From Clostridia bacterium (lineage in GTDB: Bacteria; Bacillota; Clostridia; Christensenellales; Aristaeellaceae), in contig CAAEUQ010000116.1 of the NCBI GenBank assembly GCA_900759005.1, positions 1 to 25,160 on the forward strand: a stretch of 25,160 nucleotides of DNA. The letters are read 5' to 3'. The position numbers were made by a program, and so were the translations under genes. Shown here in pieces: positions 8,518 through 14,501 of the stretch (position 1 is its first letter; every line of letters begins with the position of its first letter). The notes under the pieces were generated by a model. It made no database searches. It was not told the origin of the DNA and was given only the letters and a program-made list of their open reading frames with translations.

Positions 8518-8893
8518 TCAGATTTCCGGATACCACGGCTTCGCGTCCAGCTTGATCCGGAAAAAACTGGTCGAGATGTTCCATGCTCATCTGTGCCCCG
8601 AGCTCCGGGCGGTTTTCCACGCGCAGAAAGCGAATCACGAAGCGCGTCCGATTCGACTGACGCTCAAATTCAATCGAAAAAACGCTGCCCAAACAAAAGC
8701 GCAGGCTCAGCTCGCGCGGAATCAGCGGCGCTCCGAACGTAATCGTATTCGCCCCGCCGTCCTGCGCGAATTCATATTCAAAGCAATCGTAAACATTCTT
8801 CCGCGAAAGGAGTGAAACGCAGTCCTCCGGCGAAAAATGCGTCGTGTAAGCGCGCACGTCCGGACAAACGACGCAAAAAGGAATGTTCATCAT
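8518..8893 (-). CDS. Small hypothetical protein, probably frameshifted near its 3' end
   Basis: I do not recognise the family. The minus-strand frame starts MMNIPFCVVCPDVRAYTTHF and continues to DQFF. A GGAGG site lies before the two adjacent ATGs (8893 or 8890), and a TTGACA/TAGAAT promoter lies upstream. As it stands the frame runs on through the downstream terminator and into the end of the convergent gene. If one base is removed from the A6 run at 8561-8566, the protein instead ends FFRIKLDAKPWYPEI at a TGA (8518-8520) just before the terminator. That is a far more natural end, giving ~124 residues. So either a one-base indel (real or a sequencing error) or a frameshift site is present. 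Soluble, no signal peptide, cysteine-containing. Confidence 0.6.
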
Positions 8894-8912
8894 GATCGCC
8901 TCCCCCATGCGC

Positions 8913-8941
8913 ATTCTATCCCGCCGCACCCGCGCTGTCAA
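8913..8941 (-). promoter_or_regulatory. Sigma-A promoter of the frameshifted small gene
   Basis: Minus strand: consensus TTGACA (8936-8941), 17 bases, TAGAAT (8913-8918), ending about 20 bases before the start codon. The presence of a strong promoter argues that the gene is or was functional. Confidence 0.8.
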
Positions 8942-8949
8942 GCAGACGC

Positions 8950-8978
8950 TTTACAAACATTTCCGCCTATGATAAAAT
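8950..8978 (+). promoter_or_regulatory. Sigma-A promoter of the small-gene cluster 9034-10882
   Basis: TTTACA (8950-8955), 17 bases, TAAAAT (8973-8978). It is back to back with the minus-strand promoter at 8913-8941 and drives the three plus-strand genes that follow. Confidence 0.75.
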
Positions 8979-9033
8979 GAAATCGACGAACATTTTAGCG
9001 AAAAACTGCGTCTATTCAAGTAGGAGGTTTCCA

Positions 9034-9390
9034 ATGAAAAGCGCCCTGCAAACGCTGATCGAGCGCGGTTCGCCGGACGAAATCCTGGAAAATTGCGGCG
9101 AATACGATCTGCAAACGCTGATCGTGCCCGCCGGTCATAAGCCGCTGTTCAAAGCGTGCGCCAAAATTCTCGCGGAATTGCCGGATGAAACGTTCGAGCC
9201 GCTCGCCGCGGAATCGGCGCGCTGGCTTTAGGATTTGAATTGGCCGGGCTGCGGCGCAATCGAAAGCCGCCTGCGCCGCCTTCCGAAAGAGAAGCTGCGC
9301 GCCGCACTCCAAACAGCGCGAGCAACCGCCCAAGCGGAACGCGACGAAGAATGGCTCTTCAACCTGAATGAAGTCTTCCCGAACGATTGA
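9034..9390 (+). pseudogene. DUF5071-like protein interrupted by an in-frame TAG
   Basis: AGGAGG (9022-9027) precedes ATG at 9034. The frame stops at TAG 9229-9231 after 65 codons, yet continues open in the same frame for 52 more codons to TGA at 9388-9390. Across the stop the text reads SARWL-stop-DLNWPGCGAI. In DUF5071-type proteins a W-L-x-D-x-N-W-P segment is typical, so the TAG probably replaces a glutamine CAG by one C-to-T change. The part after the stop has the family-like end AERDEEWLFNLNEVF. The whole would be 118 residues, helical and soluble. The family call is from recalled motif only. The next gene's ribosome-binding site overlaps the distal stop, as expected if the full frame was the original gene. 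Whether this is decay, read-through or a sequence error is open. Confidence 0.65.
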
Positions 9391-9403
9391 AAGGAGCAAA
9401 TCC

Positions 9404-9883
9404 ATGCGAAAAATGCGCTGGATTCTGGGCGGATTGGGAATTTATCTGGGCATTATCTCACTGTTCTGGTTGATTGACGGCACGCTGGTGATGTTGGCAT
9501 CGTTTGCGCTGTATTCGAGCATCAGAAACACGCCAATATGGCTCGGAAACATCGATGAAATAACGCTCGCGCTGATCGTCCTGATTGCGGCGATTGAAAT
9601 TGGCGCGGGCGCAATCGGACTGTGATGCTTCTGCAAAACGCCGAGCGCGGAGCGCATTCAGGCGATCCCGACCCTGCTCGCCATGCGCCTGATTGTCCAA
9701 ATTATCGGGATCGCGCTGTATTGGGAAAGCGTCATGCTTTCGTCATTGATCTTCTGGACGATCAGAGGCGCAATCAGCGTCGCGGCGATTGCGGTGCTCG
9801 CGCATTTCTGGAAACGGCGCGCGCCTGAAGAAGAATGCGGCGCGCAAAGCTTTCCCTTTATCCGCATACTGCTCGGCAAATGA
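9404..9883 (+). pseudogene. Multi-pass membrane protein interrupted by an in-frame TGA
   Basis: AAAGGAG (9390-9396) precedes ATG at 9404. The first 73 residues (MRKMRWILGGLGIYLGIISL onwards) hold two or three hydrophobic segments and stop at TGA 9623-9625. The same frame then stays open for 85 codons to TGA 9881-9883, with two further membrane segments (around MRLIVQIIGIALYW and GAISVAAIAVLAHF) and a charged tail. The second half has an internal ATG at 9683 but no ribosome-binding site there. The natural reading is one ~159-residue membrane protein broken by a nonsense change (for example from CGA, TGG or GGA). Family unknown. The gene follows the DUF5071-like gene by 13 bases and precedes the next membrane protein gene by 27, so all three belong to one operon. 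Confidence 0.65.
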
Positions 9884-9910
9884 GCAGCGCAATCATCAGG
9901 AGGAAAAATC

Positions 9911-10882
9911 ATGCGAAAATGGATTCGGGTGCTGGAAATCTATCTGACCGTCTGCTTTGCGCTGACAGTTCTGGCGGCGGGAATTATCGCCGTCGATTGC
10001 GCAAATCATGCGCGAACGGGCGCGTTTTCGCTGCTGCCGGAGCTGAAGCTCGCCGAATATCGACGCGAAAATCTGACCGGCACGATGGAGGAAAAACTCG
10101 CCGCGCTCAATGAAGCGTGGGATTACGCGCTCGCACTCGACGAGGGCTTTTGCACAATCCTGATCTCCGCAATCCTCGCTGCGGCGATCGCCAATCTCGC
10201 AATCGTTTATCTTGCGCGTCTGTTCGGCGGACAAATGCGCCGCCGAACAAAAATCCTGTTCGGCGCGGAATGCGGAATCAGCCTGCTGATCGTTGTCGTG
10301 GGCAGGATTTATGTTAGCGGCAGCGCCCAGGAAACCTGGTTCGAACGCGCCTATCCGGCAGCGTACCTGACCATTCACCAGCTCTTCCTGCCCGCGCTCG
10401 TGCTGGCAATCCTGACGGCAATTGTGAAGCTCACGCGAAGCGCGGATAACGCACATTGCGGTCTGTATATCATCGCGCCCGAAGGCGAACAGGCGAACGT
10501 ATGGATGAAAATCATCAAAACTCTCTCTGCAAACGGGGAGGATTGGCTCGTCGACTGCCTGGATTGCTTGTATGAAACGCCGCTCAAACCCAAACGCTAT
10601 CGCCCGGACGAGCTGCTTTCAGCACTGAACGGAAATCTGAACGTCTTTTCCGCGCGCATGATCGCCGTTCCGCCAAATGGAACCCTCGAAAAGCCCATAC
10701 AAACGCGCGAAGATTACCGGAAAAGCCGCGCAAGAAGCGCCGTTTTCTGCGCAGACGGGCTCTATTTCGAGGTATTCTCCAAAGACGAAGCCCAACTAAA
10801 TGCCCTGCAGCAATCGCTCCAAGCCCTCGAACCGGAATGGCTCAGCGATTCCTCCAGCGGAAGAATCGAATTCACAGTGTAA
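9911..10882 (+). CDS. Membrane protein with four helices and a soluble C-terminal domain
   Basis: A 323-residue protein that I cannot assign to a family. Hydrophobic helices lie at about residues 9-29, 80-103, 115-133 and 152-173, with a ~50-residue charged loop between the first two. Residues ~180-323 are soluble and mixed alpha/beta, starting CGLYIIAPEGEQANVWMKII and including EDWLVDCLDCLYE. AGGAGG sits 8 bases before the ATG at 9911. It is the intact last gene of the operon whose two preceding genes carry in-frame stops. Its N-terminus (MRKWIRVLEIYLTVCF) is loosely like that of the broken gene before it (MRKMRWILGGLGIYLG), which could mean the two are distant paralogues. No clear plus-strand terminator follows; the 108-bp repeat array does. 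Confidence 0.75.
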   Translation: MRKWIRVLEIYLTVCFALTVLAAGIIAVDCANHARTGAFSLLPELKLAEYRRENLTGTMEEKLAALNEAWDYALALDEGFCTILISAILAAAIANLAIVYLARLFGGQMRRRTKILFGAECGISLLIVVVGRIYVSGSAQETWFERAYPAAYLTIHQLFLPALVLAILTAIVKLTRSADNAHCGLYIIAPEGEQANVWMKIIKTLSANGEDWLVDCLDCLYETPLKPKRYRPDELLSALNGNLNVFSARMIAVPPNGTLEKPIQTREDYRKSRARSAVFCADGLYFEVFSKDEAQLNALQQSLQALEPEWLSDSSSGRIEFTV

Positions 10883-10905
10883 AAAAGAAATACGAAAAAA
10901 AGAAA

Positions 10906-10936
10906 GTACATCGAGTCACTGTCCGACTCGATGTAC
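10906..10936 (-). terminator. Intrinsic terminator for the ruv operon transcript (minus strand)
   Basis: A perfect 12-bp inverted repeat (GTACATCGAGTC at 10906-10917 with GACTCGATGTAC at 10925-10936) with a 7-base loop. On the minus strand it is followed by a long T-rich tract (complement of 10882-10905). On the plus strand there is no T-run. So it should stop transcripts coming from ruvA through the repeat array. Confidence 0.75.
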
Positions 10937-10940
10937 GTCA

Positions 10941-11372
10941 ATATGGGCACAAACCTCCGCAACGAACAACCCAGATTTTGAATCGCTTCCCGATTCAAAA
11001 TCGTCGCGAACAAACGCGGCAGCAAGCGTCAGTGGGCACTGCCCAAGAATATGGGCACAAACCTCCGCAACGAACAACTCAGATTTTGAATCGCTTCCCG
11101 ATTCAAAATCGCCGCGAACAAACGCGGCAGCAAACGTCAGTGGGCACCGCCCAAGAATATGGGTACAAACCTCCGCAACGAACAACCCAGATTTTGAATC
11201 GCTTCCCGATTCAAAATCGCCGTGAACAAGCGCGGCAGCAAACGTCAGTGGGCACCGCCCAAGAATATGGGCACAAACCTCCGCAACGAACAACCCAGAT
11301 TTTGAATCGCTTCCCGATTCAAAATCGCCGCGAACAAACGCGGCAGCAAACGTCAGCGGGCACCGCCCGCCG
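10941..11372. repeat. Four tandem 108-bp repeats with internal hairpins
   Basis: Copies begin at 10941, 11049, 11157 and 11265, each exactly 108 bases after the last; the fourth diverges near 11370. A 14-base piece of the unit (CGCGGCAGCAAGCG) recurs just after. The few differences among copies that I could see are all transitions. Each unit holds a perfect 12-bp stem (GATTTTGAATCG, 5-base loop, CGATTCAAAATC), invariant in all four copies; a 6-bp stem (GCCGCG, 6-base loop, CGCGGC); and a short GGGC/GCCC stem. No spacers, so it is not a CRISPR. It lies between the end of a plus-strand operon and the end of ruvA, inside the likely 3' untranslated region of the ruv transcript. Confidence 0.95.
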
Positions 11373-11384
11373 CGGCAGCAAGCG

Positions 11385-11405
11385 CCTCAAGTCGCAGACT
11401 TGAGG
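11385..11405 (-). other. Hairpin overlapping the ruvA stop codon
   Basis: CCTCAAGTC (11385-11393) and GACTTGAGG (11397-11405) form a perfect 9-bp stem with a 3-base loop covering the last codons and stop of ruvA. There is no T-run, so it is not a normal terminator; it may protect or block the message end. Confidence 0.6.
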
Positions 11406-11974
11406 GATAGGTAGATTAGGTTGTCTAAGGAGGTTGCTTCGGCGGCGTGCGCGGATACCGCCTTCGACGCTTCCGCAGCGGAGAATCCTAAAGCGAGCAA
11501 AGCCGCAATCGCCTCAGATTCCATGCCGCTCGATTTCGGCTGAACCGCCGCAGACGAGGACGCGAGCTGTGAATCGTCCACCTTGTCCTTCAGCTCCAGA
11601 ACCAGGCGCTGCGCCAGCTTTTTTCCAATGCCCGGCACCCGGCAAAGCACGCCGGCGTCTCCCGTGACCAGCGCCAGCGATAAATCGCGAACGCTTAAGG
11701 TCGAAAGCGCCTGTAAAGCCAGCTTCGAACCAACACCGCCAACCGTCCGCAAACGCTCGTACATCCGCTTTTCCTCGCGCGTCGCAAATCCGCAAAGCTC
11801 CATCGCGTCTTCGCGAACGTTGAATACCGTGTAAAGCTTGAATTTCTCGCCAACCGCCGGCGCAGACGATAATGTCGCCGCACTCACGTTCAGAAGAAAC
11901 CCGATCCCGCCCGCGTCAATCACAATCGAATCCACGTTTTTTTCGGCAACAATGCCGGAAATGTGTGCAAACAT
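11387..11974 (-). CDS. ruvA: Holliday junction branch migration protein RuvA
   Basis: A 195-residue RuvA, the DNA-binding subunit that holds the four-way junction and loads the RuvB motor. The N-terminal OB-fold domain begins MFAHISGIVAEKN; the two helix-hairpin-helix motifs appear as LRTVGGVGSKLALQAL and LCRVPGIGKKLAQRLVLELK; the C-terminal domain III (about the last 45 residues, AIAALLALGFSAAEASKAV) normally contacts RuvB. The frame opens 7 codons earlier at an ATG overlapping the ruvC stop, but GGGAGG lies 5-6 bases before the ATG at 11974 and the family starts here. It is directly downstream of ruvC. The usual next gene, ruvB, is not present in this window. Confidence 0.95.
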   Translation of the reverse strand: MFAHISGIVAEKNVDSIVIDAGGIGFLLNVSAATLSSAPAVGEKFKLYTVFNVREDAMELCGFATREEKRMYERLRTVGGVGSKLALQALSTLSVRDLSLALVTGDAGVLCRVPGIGKKLAQRLVLELKDKVDDSQLASSSAAVQPKSSGMESEAIAALLALGFSAAEASKAVSAHAAEATSLDNLIYLSLKSAT

Positions 11975-11991
11975 AGAGCCCTCCCGAAAAA

Positions 11992-12486
11992 TCATTGAAT
12001 CGCGAACAAATGCTTCGTCCGCAGACTGTTCGCGTGCGTAAGCGCCGCCGCCAAAGCATCCGCCGCATCGTCCGGCCGCGCGATTTCCTTCATGTTCAAA
12101 AGCAGCTTTACCATCTGCTGTACCTGATGCTTATCCGCGCCGCCATAACCCGTTACCGCCTGCTTGATCTGCATCGGCGTGTATTCATAGAGATTGTCCG
12201 TCCGCTCCACCACCGTCGCCAAAGCAACGCCGCGCGCCATGCTGACCGCCATGCCGGTCGTGATGTTTTTTGAGAAAAACAGTTCCTCAAACGCCACGTC
12301 GTCCGGCTGATATACGTCCATCAGCTGCCGAATGCCCTGCGCAATCGCCCGCAGGCGATACGGAATCGCCACCTTCGGCGCCGTCGTGATCGCACCGTAT
12401 TGAATGAGCTTGCGCTTGTCGCCCGAAACCTCGATCACGCCGTAGCCCATCGTCGCAAGTCCGGGGTCAATGCCGAGAATAATCAA
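11992..12486 (-). CDS. ruvC: Holliday junction resolvase RuvC (TTG start)
   Basis: A 164-residue endonuclease that cuts Holliday junctions resolved with RuvAB. Catalytic acids are in place: D7 (LGIDPG), E67/E68 (VAFEELFF), and D140 and D143 (RPDDAADALAAA). The TTG at 12484-12486 is chosen as start: GGAGGTG lies about 7 bases upstream, the protein then begins (M)IILGIDPGL as expected, and the TTGA overlaps the stop of the preceding membrane protein gene. Any ATG start would add ~50 residues that are only the shadow of that gene. Length is normal for the family. Confidence 0.95.
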   Translation of the reverse strand: MIILGIDPGLATMGYGVIEVSGDKRKLIQYGAITTAPKVAIPYRLRAIAQGIRQLMDVYQPDDVAFEELFFSKNITTGMAVSMARGVALATVVERTDNLYEYTPMQIKQAVTGYGGADKHQVQQMVKLLLNMKEIARPDDAADALAAALTHANSLRTKHLFAIQ

Positions 12487-12833
12487 GAATCCACCTCCGG
12501 GAGCAGGCGAAACGCGCCGATATAGGGCAGCTCCGTTACGCGCGAAAATGTCGTGAGCTGGACTACGCAAAACAAACCGACCAGCACGCCCGCCAGCGCC
12601 AGAACGCCGCCGACGACTGAAAACAACCATCCAATCCACGGAATCATCGAGAAAACCTCGAATAAAAGCCGCACGAGCACGATCACAATCAACAGCAGAA
12701 GCCCCTGATTCGCGCAGTAGCGCCCGAGCTTCGATTTGGGACAGAGAATGAGCGGCACGAAAAACGCGAGGTATCCAAACGCCGCCGCAGTGCGGTTTTC
12801 ACGCAGATCGGCTTTCGTAAATTCGCGATCCAT
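12483..12833 (-). CDS. Small multi-pass membrane protein (DUF4870-like)
   Basis: A 116-residue membrane protein with three to four hydrophobic segments: ~18-32 (AAFGYLAFFVPLILCP), ~45-62 (LLLLIVIVLVRLLFEVF), ~63-95. The N-terminal pattern ENRTAAAFGYLAFF with KLGRYCANQGLLLL resembles DUF4870/Tic20-like small membrane proteins, but this is a loose match. The ribosome-binding site is poor: GGAGG is 15 bases from the ATG at 12833. It is the first gene of the operon with ruvC and ruvA and overlaps ruvC by 4 bases (TTGA). Its role in the ruv operon is not known; co-transcription may be incidental. Confidence 0.75.
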   Translation of the reverse strand: MDREFTKADLRENRTAAAFGYLAFFVPLILCPKSKLGRYCANQGLLLLIVIVLVRLLFEVFSMIPWIGWLFSVVGGVLALAGVLVGLFCVVQLTTFSRVTELPYIGAFRLLPEVDS

Positions 12834-12866
12834 ATCTTTATTGTCACGCCTCCGTCTGAATCTTTT

Positions 12867-12881
12867 CCTATATTATATAGG
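12867..12881. promoter_or_regulatory. Perfect palindrome over the ruv operon -10
   Basis: CCTATAT, one base, ATATAGG: a perfect 7+1+7 palindrome that covers the -10 (12872-12877) of the ruv operon promoter. A protein bound here would block RNA polymerase. It could also be chance symmetry in an AT-rich -10. Confidence 0.4.
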
Positions 12882-12900
12882 AGCGCCGTTAAATTGTAAA
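12872..12900 (-). promoter_or_regulatory. Sigma-A promoter of the membrane protein-ruvC-ruvA operon
   Basis: Minus strand: TTTACA (12895-12900), 17 bases, consensus TATAAT (12872-12877). I see no LexA-like (SOS) box with confidence. Confidence 0.85.
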
Positions 12901-12970
12901 GCGCGCGCCGGCAGGAAAACGCGCGCGGGCGGCGAATTGAAATCGTTTGGAATAAACGTTTGGGGGCAAA

Positions 12971-14302
12971 ATGAAAATGCATCATTGGTCCGATAGCCCG
13001 ACGCTGCGGTTTACCGCGCCCGTAATCGCCGAAAACATGGCGACGACGAGTATCAATATGGTCGTTTCATCGATCATCGGCGGCATCAGCGCGTCCGCGC
13101 TCGCCGGCGTGGGGCTGGTCAATTCGTTTCTGAATGTAATCACCGCCGCGGCAGCCTTTTTAACCACCGGCGCGGCAGTCCTGGTCGCCCGAATTGCCGG
13201 CGAAGGCGATGAACGCGAAACCTCGCGCGCGGTCGGTCAGGCGTTTCTGCTCGCAGTCCTGTTCGGCGTTGCGATTATGGCGATCTGCGAAATCCTTTCC
13301 GCGCCGATCGTGAAGCTTATGATGAATTCGTCGGATGAAAATGTGCTCCGCGAAGGCCTTATTTATTATCGAACCATGATCGCGTCGTTTCCGCTTTTGC
13401 TGATCGCCAATACCATGGGCGGCGCGCTGCGCGCAACCGGCGACGCTGCGCCTGTCATGCGCGGAATGATCGTGATGAATCTCGTGCAGCTGCTTTGCGT
13501 ATGGCTGTTCGTGGACAGAATGGGCATGGAGGTCGCCGGCGCGGGACTTGCGCACGGCGTTTGCCGATTGACCGGCGCAGGACTGATGATCTTCGCGTGC
13601 GCGACGGGTCACAGAAAATTCAGATTCAGAATCAGAACGGCGCTCAAACCCGATCGCGCGCTGATCAAGCGTATCTCGCGCCTCGGCATTCCCACGATGA
13701 CCGAGAGCGTCAGCGTCCAGCTCGCCTATCTGATCGCCAATTCCATGGCGATGGGTCTGGGCACCCACGAAGCGGGCGTATATCAGGTCGCGAATACGCT
13801 GAATTCGTTTACGAGCCTTCCGCAGTCGATCTCAAGCGTCGCCGTTATCACGCTGGTCGGTCAGGCGCTCGGCGCGAAGGATTATCAGCGCGCCAGAAAG
13901 CTGCAAAGGAACGTGCTCACCGTCGCGCTGATCTGCTCAATGATGCTGGCGACCGCAATCGCCGCGTTCGGCTTCCCGCTCGCGGGACTGTATACGCGCA
14001 ACGTATCCGTTCAGGCGGAAAGCGCGCGGCTGATGTGGCTGATGACGGGCTTTGCGCTGTTCGGAACGATTCTGAACGCGAACGACCCCGTTCTGAGAAC
14101 TGCCGGCGACGTCAAATATGTGATGGCATATACCATGTTCTCGGTGTGGCTTGTGCGGCTGCCGCTGACTTATCTGATGGCGTATGTGCTCAAATGGGGC
14201 GCGTTCGGCGTTCAGCTGGCGAATATTCTTTCGCTCGCCGTGCGCGCGGCGTTCGGTTTATGCAGAATCCATAAGGGTAAATGGCTGTACCTGAAGGTAT
14301 GA
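12971..14302 (+). CDS. MATE-family efflux transporter
   Basis: A 443-residue membrane protein of the multidrug and toxin extrusion family, with about twelve helices and normal length. The opening SPTLRFTAPVIAENMATTSI, then NMVVSSIIGGISASALAGVG, fits the DinF/NorM type, and the second half (from ~residue 233, ISRLGIPTMTESVSVQLAYL) repeats the first as expected. It should export cationic compounds in exchange for Na+ or H+. The ribosome-binding site is only GGGGG, 4 bases before the ATG; a second ATG two codons later is possible. No clear promoter is visible upstream, where the ruv promoter points the other way. Substrate unknown. Confidence 0.92.
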   Translation: MKMHHWSDSPTLRFTAPVIAENMATTSINMVVSSIIGGISASALAGVGLVNSFLNVITAAAAFLTTGAAVLVARIAGEGDERETSRAVGQAFLLAVLFGVAIMAICEILSAPIVKLMMNSSDENVLREGLIYYRTMIASFPLLLIANTMGGALRATGDAAPVMRGMIVMNLVQLLCVWLFVDRMGMEVAGAGLAHGVCRLTGAGLMIFACATGHRKFRFRIRTALKPDRALIKRISRLGIPTMTESVSVQLAYLIANSMAMGLGTHEAGVYQVANTLNSFTSLPQSISSVAVITLVGQALGAKDYQRARKLQRNVLTVALICSMMLATAIAAFGFPLAGLYTRNVSVQAESARLMWLMTGFALFGTILNANDPVLRTAGDVKYVMAYTMFSVWLVRLPLTYLMAYVLKWGAFGVQLANILSLAVRAAFGLCRIHKGKWLYLKV

Positions 14303-14322
14303 CCGGAAACATACGGTTTTTT
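14301..14322 (+). terminator. Weak intrinsic terminator after the MATE gene
   Basis: GACCG (14301-14305) can pair with CGGTT (14314-14318), with a loop of 8 bases and a T6 run to 14322. The stem is short, so termination is probably partial. Confidence 0.4.
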
Positions 14323-14397
14323 AAGGAGAATTAAGGTTATAAAATCAAATGAAACGGCTGAATTAGGTTACATTTTTGCATTTTTGGGGATTTACTC

Positions 14398-14426
14398 TTG
14401 CAAAGTGCGGAGAAATCTATTATAAT
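14398..14426 (+). promoter_or_regulatory. Sigma-A promoter of the peptide transporter operon
   Basis: TTGCAA (14398-14403), 17 bases, consensus TATAAT (14421-14426), with AT-rich sequence upstream that could act as an UP element. The ~70-base leader holds a small stem (TCGGT/ACCGA, 14448-14461). Confidence 0.85.
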
Positions 14427-14501
14427 AGTTACATATTTCAGATTTGTTCGGTTTATACCGATCGGGCAGAGCTGAAAGAAATTTATAAGGAGGAAACAAC
14501 T

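Larger units (their letters stand above)
10883..11386. other. Gene-free stretch holding a terminator and a tandem repeat array
   Basis: About 500 bases with no supported gene. It contains an A-rich tract, a long hairpin (10906-10936), four 108-bp tandem repeats (10941-11372) and a hairpin at the ruvA stop (11385-11405). Frames stay open on both strands through the array only because 108 is a multiple of three; none has a ribosome-binding site and start codon. Confidence 0.75.

Noticed and set aside
9229..9231. Pyrrolysine or systematic TAG recoding
   Set aside because: Only this gene and the MATE remnant carry an internal TAG, and both look like point changes; no tRNA or synthetase is visible.
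9623..9625. Selenocysteine codon
   Set aside because: No convincing SECIS-like hairpin follows directly, and the protein does not resemble a known selenoprotein family.
10941..11372. CRISPR array
   Set aside because: Units are directly adjacent with no unique spacers, 108 bases is too long for a repeat, and no cas genes are in the window.
10837..11403. Open frames with a 36-residue repeat on both strands of the tandem array
   Set aside because: The 108-bp period is a multiple of three, so any frame without a stop in one unit stays open. None has a ribosome-binding site, and the frames start inside neighbouring genes.
11975..11995. Upstream ATG start of ruvA overlapping the ruvC stop
   Set aside because: The 7 extra codons contain the GGGAGG site for the ATG at 11974, and RuvA normally begins MFA-like.
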